Of a DNA stretch of 64,000 bases, positions 44,940-53,731 are shown in pieces. This DNA comes from Sphingorhabdus sp. SMR4y (GTDB lineage: Bacteria > Pseudomonadota > Alphaproteobacteria > Sphingomonadales > Sphingomonadaceae). A program made the translations under genes and the position numbers. The stretch is taken from the NCBI RefSeq assembly GCF_002218195.1, contig NZ_CP022336.1, positions 3,281,001 to 3,345,000 on the forward strand. The letters are read 5' to 3'. Under the pieces are notes generated by a model, which was given only the letters and a program-made list of their open reading frames with translations, had not been told where the DNA came from and did not search any database. How positions within the stretch are numbered: position 1 is the stretch's first letter; the number at the start of each line of letters is the position of its first letter.

Positions 44940-45407
44940 ATGACCGGTGCCATTCAGATACTGGTTGATGCGGACGCCTGCCCGGTAAAGGATGAAATTT
45001 ACCGGGTGGCGGATCGTCACGGCGTGGCCGTGGTGATCGTCAGCAACAGTCCGTTCCGAGTGCCCAATCATCCGCTGGTCAGCCGGGTGGTGGTCAGCGA
45101 CGCCTTTGATGCAGCCGATGACTATATCGCAGAGCGCAGCGGGGCGCGCACGGTCGTGGTCACGTCCGACATCTTGCTGGCCGATCGATGCGTGAAGGCA
45201 GGAGCAGCCGTCGTCGCATCGAATGGCAAGCCGTTCACTGCGGATTCCATCGGAGCGGCGGTGGCCACGCGGGCGATCATGGCAGACTTGCGCGCCGGCA
45301 TGGGTAGCGAAAATATCGGCGGCCCGCCGCCATTCAGCAAGGCAGACCGTTCGCGCTTTCTGTCGTCTCTCGATGAAATACTGGTGCGCTTAAAGCGGCT
45401 TGGCTAG
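44940..45407 (+). CDS. YaiI/YqxD-family (DUF188) protein
   Basis: A 155-residue PIN-like-fold protein. The family pattern is plain: ILVDADACPVKDEIYRVA at the N-terminus with catalytic-type aspartates, DAFDAADDYIAERS, VVTSDILLADRCVKAGA and the closing NIGGPPPFSKADRSRF. Function is unknown, possibly a nuclease. It follows the helicase gene and overlaps the 3' end of the surface protein by 4 bases. Confidence 0.93.
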   Translation: MTGAIQILVDADACPVKDEIYRVADRHGVAVVIVSNSPFRVPNHPLVSRVVVSDAFDAADDYIAERSGARTVVVTSDILLADRCVKAGAAVVASNGKPFTADSIGAAVATRAIMADLRAGMGSENIGGPPPFSKADRSRFLSSLDEILVRLKRLG

Positions 45408-47353
45408 TCGATCGTAACCTGAAAGGTCAGCGCGAAGCTGCTCGCCGGTGCCAATGAAGCGGCCGTTGCCGTGATGGTGGACCCGGACAGATATGCCCCA
45501 TAGGGATCGCTCTCGTCACTGCCGGTGGCATCATCATCTTCTACCGTTGTTGCGGATCCGCAATTGCTGCCGCTTCGCATGGTTCCGGGATTATAGGTGA
45601 ATGGCCCGGAGAGGTTGTCGGTCGCGACAATCGAATCCGCGGTCGCTGCGCCGCTGTTGCTGATCAGGATGCAATATTGCACGATGGCATCGGGTATCCG
45701 TTTCGGATTGTCAGACCCATTGACCGGATCGCTGATAATCGAGCTGATCTTGGTCACGCTGAGGGTGGTCGTCGGCCGGCAGAATGTGATGTCATGGATC
45801 GACATCGCCTGATTGCCCGAAGACGTCGGTGTTGTTGGCAGGTGATTGCCATAGACAATGGTGACCGAGTCGACCGGTGAGGTGAAGGTGACGACGACAT
45901 TGCCAAAGGGATCGGTGGCACCCGATGCCCCGTCGCCAATGACGCTGTTGCCGCTGACATAATTTGCGGTGTTGTTGGACAGGGTGGGCAGCACGGTGCT
46001 GCCGTTATATGTGCCGGTGACGGTGACCCTGTCGGTGAACTGGTTGGCAGCATAGTCGATATCGAAAATCTTGAACTGAAGCCCAGGAACGGCAACCGGC
46101 AGCGTCAGGGTCGTGCTCGAACTGTGCGTCTCGTTGCCGTTGTTCATATAGAAATAAAGTGCCCGGGTGCCGGACGCACCGCCGCCCGAATTGCTGGTGG
46201 TTATTTCCGGGGTACCGTTGATGAAACCGTTTGGCGGCTGGGTGACATTGAACAGGATATTGCCCAGGCCCGACACATTATAGGTTTGACTGAGCGAACC
46301 GGACGGTGACCATGCGGTCGGAGAGGCCCAGCTGAACTGGATCTGGTTGGCAGTGGAGCAAACGGAAGTCAGCGGCGGTACATAGCCCGGCAGACGACCA
46401 CCGGCAGTGAAGCTGACGCTGGCATAATCATCCTCGCTGGTTACGCCGTTATTGGGCGTGGAATCATGGTCATAGGCTGATGAGGTGCGGATCTGCGCGG
46501 TGTTGGTAATGGTTCCGGACGAGGCGGTGATGGTGACGCTCAATTCGATCGTGACTGTCTGTCCCGGCGCTATGGCAGTGCCCAGGGTCCAAATTCCGCC
46601 GCTATAGGTGCCGGTGCCCGATGTGCCGGTGAGGGTGACGCCGGCCGGCAGATTGTCGCTGACCGTGACACCGGTTGCTGTCAGTTCCGATGTCGCAGAG
46701 TTGGTCACCGATAACGTATATCGTCCGGTGTTGGTGGACGTTGCGCCAAAACTTTTGGTCAAGGACAGGTCCGCTGACGGCGCAAGCTGGGTTATGTAGA
46801 GGTCGGCCCGGCGAAAGGATCCGGTATCAATGCCCTGCTGGTCGCAAATCCTGAGCGTCCATGTGCCAAAGGCATTTTCCCCGTCAAAGGCGGACAGGCT
46901 GTTCTGCGGCGTTCTGCTGCTGGCATATACCGGTGTGAGGGAGTCATTGGATGTGTGCGAAGCGATGGAGCCGTCATTGCCTTCATCGTCAAACTCGACA
47001 TTCAGATTGTTCGCGCTCCCACCGACATAGTCCATCAGCGTGACGACGGTACCGCCGGGCGAGGTCAGGCTGATTTCCAGATCGCGGCGGTAGGTGTGGT
47101 CCAGCAGGACGCCAATATTGACATCGCCGATTATGTAGCTTGTGCCGACGTTGAAATAGCGATCCACTGTCGCCGGACAGGCATTGTCCGGGATCGAGGC
47201 TGTGCTGCTGTTCGAATAGGTGGTTACGGTCTGGGCTTCGGCCCGCGCTCCCGCGAACAGAAGCGTCGCGCACAGGCAAAGCAGTCCCCACATCCATGCG
47301 TGAACGGTCAATCGGCTCTGGCCCCCGAAAGATTTCCCCAAAAACATGGGCAT
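45404..47353 (-). CDS. Secreted surface protein with P domain and DUF11 repeats
   Basis: A 649-residue exported protein. A long signal peptide (helix WMWGLLCLCATLLFAGARA, cleavage near AEAQ) precedes a proprotein-convertase P-domain at ~45-190 (NIGVLLDHTYRRDLEISLTSP and FGTWTLRICDQQGIDTG), then a DUF11 repeat at ~195-300, a central region of ~200 residues resembling a jelly-roll, and a second DUF11-like repeat at the end. Composition is rich in Thr, Ser, Gly and Asn with few Lys, typical of cell-surface or secreted proteins; no autotransporter barrel or sorting tag is visible, so it is probably released. A CTAA-N7-TTAACC element (47371-47385) upstream resembles a CtrA site. Confidence 0.85.
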   Translation of the reverse strand: MPMFLGKSFGGQSRLTVHAWMWGLLCLCATLLFAGARAEAQTVTTYSNSSTASIPDNACPATVDRYFNVGTSYIIGDVNIGVLLDHTYRRDLEISLTSPGGTVVTLMDYVGGSANNLNVEFDDEGNDGSIASHTSNDSLTPVYASSRTPQNSLSAFDGENAFGTWTLRICDQQGIDTGSFRRADLYITQLAPSADLSLTKSFGATSTNTGRYTLSVTNSATSELTATGVTVSDNLPAGVTLTGTSGTGTYSGGIWTLGTAIAPGQTVTIELSVTITASSGTITNTAQIRTSSAYDHDSTPNNGVTSEDDYASVSFTAGGRLPGYVPPLTSVCSTANQIQFSWASPTAWSPSGSLSQTYNVSGLGNILFNVTQPPNGFINGTPEITTSNSGGGASGTRALYFYMNNGNETHSSSTTLTLPVAVPGLQFKIFDIDYAANQFTDRVTVTGTYNGSTVLPTLSNNTANYVSGNSVIGDGASGATDPFGNVVVTFTSPVDSVTIVYGNHLPTTPTSSGNQAMSIHDITFCRPTTTLSVTKISSIISDPVNGSDNPKRIPDAIVQYCILISNSGAATADSIVATDNLSGPFTYNPGTMRSGSNCGSATTVEDDDATGSDESDPYGAYLSGSTITATAASLAPASSFALTFQVTID

Positions 47354-47461
47354 TCCCTATCCCGCCAGGGCTAATTAATGGTTAACCATGCGACAGCAAG
47401 GAAAGGTTTTACAAGTATTGCAGGCAGGTTACATCGCAGGAGGCGACCCAGACGTGCCCAA

Positions 47462-48226
47462 TCAGGCCGGATTCCAGTCTCCGCGGCCGGCCATCCAGAG
47501 GCTGATGGCAGCGAGCGCCGCAGTATCGGCGCGCAATATCCGGGGACCGAGCGAGACCGGCACCGACTGGGGGAGGGCGCGGATTAACGCGTTTTCGGCA
47601 TCGGAAAAACCGCCTTCCGGACCGATCAGGATCGCGGCCGGGCCGTCATGGGCAACCAGCGCCTTGCGGAAACTGCCTTCGCCGCTTTCATGGATGCGCT
47701 CGTCGGCAAAGAAGAGATGGCGGTCGGCGGGCCATTGCTCGAGCAGGTCGGTCAATTTTAGCAGCGGATCGAGTATCGGCAGGGCGGTGCGTTCGCATTG
47801 TTCCGCTGCCTCGATCATATGGGCACGCAGTTTCTCGTGCTTGATATTGGGGCTCTGGGTGCGCTCGGTCCGCACCGGAATCATTTTGGCGACGCCCAGT
47901 TCGGTCGCCTTTTCCGCGATCCAGTTGAAACGGTCCTTCTTGATCGGCGCGGTGCACAGCCAGAGGTCTGGAACCGCTTCCCGTTCGCGGGTCTTGCCAT
48001 CGATGGTCAGAATCAGGTCGCGTTTTCCAAGGGCTGCAACATGGGCGAGATATTCACCGCTACGATCGTCGAACAGCTTCACCGGATCACCCTGCTTGAT
48101 CCGCATGACCTTGAGCAGATAATGGGCATGGCTGCCGTCGAGCCGGATTTCGGCGCCGTCAGCGAGCGCGAGATCGACATAGAGACGCGGGGCGCTTTGT
48201 GGCGGGTAGGCGGGTGTGGCTGGCAT
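47462..48226 (-). CDS. rsmE: 16S rRNA (uracil-1498-N3)-methyltransferase
   Basis: A 254-residue SPOUT-class methyltransferase that modifies U1498 in the decoding region of 16S rRNA. The N-terminal PUA-like part (DGSHAHYLLKVMRIKQGDPVKLF) is followed by the knot: TKMxxxR-type RTERTQSPN, ILIGPEGGFSDAE and LGPRILRADTAALAAI. It stands alone. Confidence 0.95.
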   Translation of the reverse strand: MPATPAYPPQSAPRLYVDLALADGAEIRLDGSHAHYLLKVMRIKQGDPVKLFDDRSGEYLAHVAALGKRDLILTIDGKTREREAVPDLWLCTAPIKKDRFNWIAEKATELGVAKMIPVRTERTQSPNIKHEKLRAHMIEAAEQCERTALPILDPLLKLTDLLEQWPADRHLFFADERIHESGEGSFRKALVAHDGPAAILIGPEGGFSDAENALIRALPQSVPVSLGPRILRADTAALAAISLWMAGRGDWNPA

Positions 48227-48255
48227 GGAGAATGTTTAGCGCTCGCTTCTGCTTT

Positions 48256-48382
48256 CGTCATGCTGAATTTATTTCAGCATCTCTTTCGGAAGAATGCACA
48301 TGTCCGAGGGAGGTCCTGAAATAAACTCAGGATGACGAGTGAAACAAGTTCAGGATGAGGCGTGAGAGAAGTTCAGGATGAC
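48256..48382. repeat. REPIN-like cluster, family TCATCCTGAA..TTCAGGATGA
   Basis: TCGTCATGCTGAATTTATTTCAGCATC (48256-48282) faces GGTCCTGAAATAAACTCAGGATGACGA (48312-48338). Two partial tandem copies of the right half follow (AAACAAGTTCAGGATGA, 48342-48358, and AGAAGTTCAGGATGACGA, 48366-48383). Located between rsmE and ubiA. Confidence 0.75.
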
Positions 48383-48412
48383 GAACCAGGGAAATGGCGA
48401 TAAGCGACTGGC

Positions 48413-49330
48413 ATGTCCGATCCGTCCAACCAAATCGTCCCCGATTCCGAACATAGGGGCATTGTCGGCCTGCTGCCGACCGCAGCCCGGCCCTTCGCCC
48501 TGCTCGCCCGCTTTGACCGCCCGATCGGCTGGTGGCTATTGTTCTGGCCCTGCGCCTGGGGTGTGGCGCTGGCTGGCGGTGCGGTCGTGCGCTGGGACCT
48601 GCTGCTGTGGCTGTTGCTCGGATCGATCGCGATGCGCGGCGCGGGTTGTGTCTATAATGATATCGTCGATCGCGATCTCGACCGTCAGGTGGAACGAACC
48701 CGCTCGCGGCCTCTGGCCAGTGGTGCCACATCGCTGAAAGCGGCCTGGATATGGCTCGGGATTTTGTGCCTGATCGGCCTGACCGTCTGGTTTCAGGTCA
48801 ACACCACCGCCAAGCTGGTTGCGCTGGGCAGCCTCGCGCTGGTGGCCGCCTACCCGTTCATGAAACGCATCACCTGGTGGCCGCAGGCCTGGCTGGGGCT
48901 GGTGTTCAGCTGGGGCGCGCTGGTCGGCTGGCTGGCGATAGTGCCGCAGTTTCACTGGGCCATGGTCTTGCTCTATTGCGGGTCAATATTCTGGGTGATC
49001 GGCTATGACACGGTCTACGCGCTGCAGGACCGGGAAGATGACGCGCTGGTCGGTATCCGGTCGAGCGCGCTGCGGCTGGGCGAGAATGTGCGCTTTGGCG
49101 TGCTGTTCTTCTATCTTGTCGCGCTCTCGAGCTGGGCCGGAGCATTATGGATGATGCGTCCGCACTGGCTGGGTCTTGTGGCGCTGGTGCCGGTCGGGCT
49201 GCACCTCCTCTGGCAGGTCACGACACTGAAAACCGGCAATGGCGATGATGCACTGGCCAAATTCCGGTCCAACCGCTTTGCCGGTCTGTTGATGTTTCTT
49301 GCTTGCGTGGTTCTCGGCCTGGCGGGCTAG
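48413..49330 (+). CDS. ubiA: 4-hydroxybenzoate polyprenyltransferase
   Basis: A 305-residue membrane prenyltransferase that attaches the polyprenyl tail to 4-hydroxybenzoate in ubiquinone synthesis. The first Mg-diphosphate motif YNDIVDRDLD lies at about 81-90 and the second, DREDDALVGI, at about 205-214, on the cytoplasmic side between hydrophobic helices. The final helices close normally. No other ubi gene is adjacent. Confidence 0.95.
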   Translation: MSDPSNQIVPDSEHRGIVGLLPTAARPFALLARFDRPIGWWLLFWPCAWGVALAGGAVVRWDLLLWLLLGSIAMRGAGCVYNDIVDRDLDRQVERTRSRPLASGATSLKAAWIWLGILCLIGLTVWFQVNTTAKLVALGSLALVAAYPFMKRITWWPQAWLGLVFSWGALVGWLAIVPQFHWAMVLLYCGSIFWVIGYDTVYALQDREDDALVGIRSSALRLGENVRFGVLFFYLVALSSWAGALWMMRPHWLGLVALVPVGLHLLWQVTTLKTGNGDDALAKFRSNRFAGLLMFLACVVLGLAG

Positions 49331-49418
49331 CGTCCGGAGAAATTGGATTGCGTTTCGCAACCCATGAGAGCTATGCTGTTTAATCGAATAACTAATCCAG
49401 TCTCCCAGAGATATTTGC

Positions 49419-50435
49419 ATGAAGAAACGCCGCCTGGGCCGAAGCCCGATCTATGTATCCGAAATCTGCATGGGCACGATGACCTTTGGCAGCGGTGCGG
49501 ACGAAGCGATGTCGCACCGGATCATGGACGAATCGGTCGAGGCGGGGATCAATTTCTTTGACACGGCAGAAAATTATCCGGTCCCACCAAAGCGGGAATG
49601 GGCGGGGGAAACCGAGAAGATCGTCGGCCGCTGGATGAAGGGCAAGGATCGCGACAGCCTGATCATCGCCACGAAAGTGTCCGGTCCCAGCCATGGCTGG
49701 ATAGAATCGGCGCAGCGTGCCGGTATGACGGCCCTCGATCGCCACAATATTGTCAAGGCGCTGGATGACAGCCTCAAGCGGCTGCAAACCGACTATATCG
49801 ATCTCTACCAGACCCACTGGCCCGATCATGGCACGGCTTATGACGAGACAATGGAAGTGCTCGACGAGGAAATCCGCAAGGGCAAGATCCGCGCGATCGG
49901 CTGCTCCAACGAAACCAGTTGGGGGCTGATGAAATCGCTGGAAGCCTCCGAGCGGCTGGGCGTCACCCGCTATTGCACGATCCAGAATAATTTCAGCATG
50001 AACAATCGCCGGTTCGAGGATGAACTGGCGCAGGTCTGCCGGATGGAAGGGGTCAGCCTGATCCCCTATTCGCCGCTCGCCGGTGGTGCCCTGTCGGGCA
50101 AATATAATGACGGCGCGATGCCGGAAGGCGCGCGTTTTTCGGCTTATTTGAATATGGGCGGTCGGCAGAAGAAAATGGCGGAGCGTTTCGTCAATCCCAA
50201 GTCGGAAGAATCGACCAAACGGTTCATGGCTATTGCCGAGGAGCTGGGCGTTGCCCCGGTGACACTCGCGACCGCCTGGTCCAAGCAGCATGATTTCGTC
50301 GCCTCCACCATTGTTGGCGCAACCCACACCGACCAGCTGCCCGAAATCTTTGCAGCCGCCGATCTCGAGCTTAGCCCCGAGATGATGAAGCGGATCTACA
50401 AGATCAGCCGGGAAATCATGTACCCGATGGGCTGA
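49419..50435 (+). CDS. Aldo/keto reductase, Tas-like
   Basis: A 338-residue NADPH-dependent reductase with the (beta/alpha)8 fold. The catalytic tetrad is present: Asp and Tyr in FFDTAENY, Lys in IIATKVSG, His in LYQTHWPDHG. The NADP-binding end with STIVGATHTDQLPE is normal. The pattern resembles E. coli Tas. First of three closely spaced oxidoreductase genes (32 and 26 bases between them), which may form a detoxification or catabolic operon. Confidence 0.92.
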   Translation: MKKRRLGRSPIYVSEICMGTMTFGSGADEAMSHRIMDESVEAGINFFDTAENYPVPPKREWAGETEKIVGRWMKGKDRDSLIIATKVSGPSHGWIESAQRAGMTALDRHNIVKALDDSLKRLQTDYIDLYQTHWPDHGTAYDETMEVLDEEIRKGKIRAIGCSNETSWGLMKSLEASERLGVTRYCTIQNNFSMNNRRFEDELAQVCRMEGVSLIPYSPLAGGALSGKYNDGAMPEGARFSAYLNMGGRQKKMAERFVNPKSEESTKRFMAIAEELGVAPVTLATAWSKQHDFVASTIVGATHTDQLPEIFAAADLELSPEMMKRIYKISREIMYPMG

Positions 50436-50466
50436 GCGCCTGAAGCCCGAAACAGAAAGACAATCT

Positions 50467-51402
50467 ATGAACCGTTTCCTCGAACATTGCGGCGCGAAAT
50501 ATCCGATCGTACAGGCGCCAATGGGCTGGATCGCCCGCTCGCAACTGGCCTCGGCTGTGTGTAACGCCGGCGGGTTTGGTATTATCGAGACTTCGTCGGG
50601 AGAGACCGAAGCCTGCATGGCCGAGATCGAGAAGATGAAGGAATTGACCGACGCCCCGTTCGGCGTCAATCTGCCGATCATGTTCCTGAAAGACCCGGCG
50701 ATTCTGACCCGCGTCTGTGAATCCGGCGTGAAATTCGTGACAACCTCGGCCGGCAGTCCGCGCAAATTTGTCGGGCCGCTGCAGGAAGCGGGGATCGTGG
50801 TCTATCATGCGGTCCCGACCGTTGCTGCGGCAATGGGGTGTGTCGAGGCTGGCGTCGACGGTCTGATCGTCGAGGGCGCGGAAGGTGGCGGTTTCAAAAA
50901 TCCCGAGGAAGTCTCTACCCTGGTGCTGTTGCAGGCGATCCGGCGACAGACCGATATCCCGATGGTCGCTGCAGGCGGCATTGCCGACGGCAAGGGGATG
51001 GCTGCGGCTTTCGCGCTGGGCGCGGAAGGGGTGCAGATGGGCACGCGTTTTGTGTCGAGCGCAGAAAGCCCCGTGCACCATAATTACAAGCAGGCGATAC
51101 TCGATGCCAAGGAGACCGGCACCTATGTGCTCAACAAGAAAGCCTCACCCTGCATCCGCGCGCTGAAGACCGAGCGGACCGCAAAAATCCACGAGGACGG
51201 AGTGATGCCGCCGGATACGTTCAAGGGCATCATGGATGTCTATTTCGGTGGCGATATGGAAGCCTCCGTAGGTCTCGCCGGACAATCTTCCGGTTTGATT
51301 GACGAGGTGAAAACTGCCAAACAGATTATCGACGAAACGGTGAGCGAATTTTTCGAAATCACCGCAGGACTGGGCGCGCTTGCCGCCGACAGAAATTTCT
51401 AG
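50467..51402 (+). CDS. Nitronate monooxygenase-family FMN protein, catalytic His missing
   Basis: A 311-residue TIM-barrel flavoprotein of the NMO/2-nitropropane dioxygenase family. The FMN site is visible in YPIVQAPMGWI, GFGIIETSS, GVNLPI, and AAGGIADGKG with GTRF. Class I enzymes have a histidine after the Gly-Gly of the EGxEAGGH-type motif; here the sequence is VEGAEGGGFKNP with Phe, so classic nitronate chemistry is doubtful and an enoyl- or other reductase role is possible. Middle gene of the oxidoreductase trio. Confidence 0.87.
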   Translation: MNRFLEHCGAKYPIVQAPMGWIARSQLASAVCNAGGFGIIETSSGETEACMAEIEKMKELTDAPFGVNLPIMFLKDPAILTRVCESGVKFVTTSAGSPRKFVGPLQEAGIVVYHAVPTVAAAMGCVEAGVDGLIVEGAEGGGFKNPEEVSTLVLLQAIRRQTDIPMVAAGGIADGKGMAAAFALGAEGVQMGTRFVSSAESPVHHNYKQAILDAKETGTYVLNKKASPCIRALKTERTAKIHEDGVMPPDTFKGIMDVYFGGDMEASVGLAGQSSGLIDEVKTAKQIIDETVSEFFEITAGLGALAADRNF

Positions 51403-51427
51403 AAACACAGAAGAGAGGAATATCCCT

Positions 51428-52561
51428 ATGAGTCAATTTCCCGACGCAAAGCAACTGTTCACTACCGTCACCGAGGACGGCAAATCGATCCTGTCGATCG
51501 AACCCTATGACGTGCCCGAGCCGAAAGAGCATGAAGTCGTCGTCCGGATGGAAGCGGTGCCGATCAATCCTTCCGATCTCGGCCTGCTGACCGCCGCCGC
51601 CAATATGGACACGGTGCGTAGCGAAACCGTCGACGGCCATCCGGCGCTGGTAGCGGATGTCGATGCGGCGATGCAGCCGTTCTTCAAGGGTCGTGCGGGC
51701 AAGAAACTGGCCGCTGGTAACGAAGGCGCAGGCACAGTGGTTGCCGCCGGTTCTTCCGACGCGGCGCAGGCACTGATGGGCAAGGTCGTGACGATTGTTG
51801 GCGGCGAAATGTATCGCACCCATCGCGTCATGCCCGCGGCCATGTGCGTGCCTTTGCCAGAAGGGGCACCCGCTAAGGAAGGCGCGTCGCTGTTCGTCAA
51901 TCCGATGACCGCTCAGGGCTTCGTCAACACCATGCGCGCGGAAGGCCATGAAGCGCTCGTCCATACCGCAGCAGCGTCCAATCTCGGGCAAATGCTGGCC
52001 AAGCTGTGTCTCAAGGAAGGGATCGATCTGGTCGCGATCGTGCGCAGCGATGAACAGAAGAAAATTCTCACCGATATCGGTCTGACTCACGTGATCGACA
52101 GCAGCAAGAGCGACTTCATGGAGAAGCTGATCGCGGCGTTGGCCGAAACCGGCGCGACGCTTGGCTTCGACGCCATCGGCGGCGGCAAGATGGCGAGCTA
52201 TATCCTGACCGCAATGGAAAAGGCGGCGGCCGTGCGCGGCGCGGAATTCAGCGTCTATGGTTCGACCGTCCACAAGCAGGTCTATATCTATGGCCGTCTC
52301 GACACCGGCGAAACCATTCTTGGCGGTGGTCTCGGCCTCTACTGGGGCGTCGGCGGCTGGCTGCTCACCCCGCATCTGGAAAAGGTCGGCCGCGACCGGA
52401 TGATGGAAATGCGCATGTTTACCGTCGAAGAGCGCAACGGTATCTTCAACAGCGACTATTCGAGCGAGATCAGCCTGATGGACATGATCGATCCGGAAAT
52501 CGCCAAGGGCTACGAGAAGAAGGCGACCGGCGAGAAGGTGCTGGTGAATCCCAGCCTGTAG
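51428..52561 (+). CDS. MDR-family dehydrogenase
   Basis: A 377-residue medium-chain dehydrogenase of quinone-reductase type. ATG 51428 follows AGAGAGGAATATCCCT. The N-terminal half has PINPSDLGLL and GNEGAGTVVAAG; the Rossmann segment is HTAAASNLGQMLAKLCLK, with Ala-Ala-Ser in place of the usual Gly-rich turn, and IGLTHVID follows. It has an unusual ~25-residue insert after PSDL. No structural or catalytic zinc ligands are evident. Third gene of the trio. Confidence 0.87.
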   Translation: MSQFPDAKQLFTTVTEDGKSILSIEPYDVPEPKEHEVVVRMEAVPINPSDLGLLTAAANMDTVRSETVDGHPALVADVDAAMQPFFKGRAGKKLAAGNEGAGTVVAAGSSDAAQALMGKVVTIVGGEMYRTHRVMPAAMCVPLPEGAPAKEGASLFVNPMTAQGFVNTMRAEGHEALVHTAAASNLGQMLAKLCLKEGIDLVAIVRSDEQKKILTDIGLTHVIDSSKSDFMEKLIAALAETGATLGFDAIGGGKMASYILTAMEKAAAVRGAEFSVYGSTVHKQVYIYGRLDTGETILGGGLGLYWGVGGWLLTPHLEKVGRDRMMEMRMFTVEERNGIFNSDYSSEISLMDMIDPEIAKGYEKKATGEKVLVNPSL

Positions 52562-52579
52562 AGACTCGCGATAGGGATA

Positions 52580-52671
52580 TCATCACCCAGGACCCGATCC
52601 TGAGGCCAGAGCGGCAATGCGCTTACTGTGGTGCCTGCCGCTCTGGGTCCTGAAACAAGGTCTGGATGACA
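52580..52671. repeat. Repeat with 54-base core, copy A
   Basis: The core 52606-52659 is identical, all 54 bases, to 53257-53310. The core includes the inverted repeat CCAGAGCGGCA / TGCCGCTCTGG (11 bp arms). The outer parts are REP-like, ending GATGAC on the right and TCATCACCC on the left. The two copies are direct repeats on either side of the GFA-like gene. Confidence 0.85.
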
Positions 52672-52700
52672 GGGCCCTTTCCCTCAGGGGAGAAGGACGG

Positions 52701-53201
52701 TTACCCAAATAACATCGCGATGCGCGACGTGATCAGCCGCCAGAACAGCTTCGCCCCGAACGCCCGGTAGACCGGCGCATCACCGGGCAGCGGCAGGGTG
52801 GACGTGCGATATTGCGTCTGGGTCCGCATTTCGACGGGCGGGACATCACCGGCGAACCGACTGGCATAAGCCGAGGTCCAGTGGCCTTTTGCAAATTTCA
52901 GAAACATCGCGCTGTTGCAGCAGGAGGCGACCATCCGCCGGGTCGGGGTGTCGGGTGCATTCTGATAGCCGCGCAGCAGTTCCGCGCCTTTGACGCAGGA
53001 AAAGCGATCGTCGCGATAGGTCAGATAGTGGGTTCCGCTGTCTTCCTCGCGGACTTTGGCGGCACCGTCCAGCGCTTCCAGCATTTTGGCGCCCGCCTGA
53101 CAGTCATCACAGTAGCAGACACCGCTGAGGATCGGCCCGCCGACAGCCTGACAGCGGACTTGGCCGCATTGGCAGGTGGAGATCAGGACTTGGTCGGCCA
53201 T
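52701..53201 (-). CDS. GFA/Mss4-fold cysteine-rich protein
   Basis: A 166-residue zinc-ribbon protein related to glutathione-dependent formaldehyde-activating enzyme (GFA/CENP-V). ATG 53201 gives MADQVLISTCQCGQVRC at the start. The cysteines of the Mss4 fold are visible: STCQCGQVRCQA, YCDDCQAG and ASCCNSAM. Enzymatic activity is not assured; many relatives have no known substrate. It lies between two direct copies of a 54-base repeat. Confidence 0.83.
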   Translation of the reverse strand: MADQVLISTCQCGQVRCQAVGGPILSGVCYCDDCQAGAKMLEALDGAAKVREEDSGTHYLTYRDDRFSCVKGAELLRGYQNAPDTPTRRMVASCCNSAMFLKFAKGHWTSAYASRFAGDVPPVEMRTQTQYRTSTLPLPGDAPVYRAFGAKLFWRLITSRIAMLFG

Positions 53202-53230
53202 GGTGTTAAGGCTAGCGCATTTTCGATAAT

Positions 53231-53323
53231 TCGTCACCCCGGACTTGATCCGGGGTCCAGAGCGGCAATGCGCTTACTGTGGTGCCTGCCGCTCTGGGTC
53301 CTGAAACAAGTTCAGGATGACGA
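53231..53323. repeat. Repeat with 54-base core, copy B
   Basis: The left part holds a perfect hairpin ACCCCGGA-CTTGA-TCCGGGGT (53236-53256), then the 54-base core shared exactly with copy A (53257-53310), then TTCAGGATGACGA, matching the family at 48312-48338. The ends TCGTCA and TGACGA are inverted to each other, as in a REPIN. Confidence 0.85.
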
Positions 53324-53350
53324 ATACCTCCTTAACGAACTCACAGGTGG

Positions 53351-53731
53351 CTAGGCGTAACTGACCACTTCCCACTCGATGCCGTTCCAGTCGAAGAAAT
53401 AGAAGCGGCGGCCGGGATCGTAGTCGGCATGGCTGAACGGTTCGAGACCGGCAGCGATGACTTTCGCTTCCACCGCATCGAGATCATCGACGGTCACACC
53501 GATATGGTTCAGCGGCTCGCCCTTGTTGAAGGTGGGATCGGCCGCCCGCACATCCGGGTGGGTGTAGAGCGCGATATATTGATCCTCGGTACCGACATGG
53601 ATCGTGTTGCCCCCGGCCATTGCCGGTCCTTCCCACCGGACTTGCCAGCCGAAAAGATCGTGCAGCAGATCGGCGCTCCGTTGCGGATCGGTGACCGTGA
53701 TATTGGCGTGTTCCAGTTTTCCTTTGGTCAT
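53351..53731 (-). CDS. VOC (glyoxalase-like) protein 2
   Basis: A 126-residue vicinal oxygen chelate protein, with both beta-alpha-beta-beta-beta modules: the metal-side start KLEHANITVTDPQRSADLLHDLFGW and NHIGVTVDDLDAVEAKVI, ending YFFDWNGIEWEVV. Metal-ligand positions His in LEHANI, His in NHIGV and Glu in EWEV are kept, so it may be an active metalloenzyme. Overlaps VOC protein 1 upstream by 4 bases; both are likely read from the SoxR-type promoter. Confidence 0.88.
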   Translation of the reverse strand: MTKGKLEHANITVTDPQRSADLLHDLFGWQVRWEGPAMAGGNTIHVGTEDQYIALYTHPDVRAADPTFNKGEPLNHIGVTVDDLDAVEAKVIAAGLEPFSHADYDPGRRFYFFDWNGIEWEVVSYA

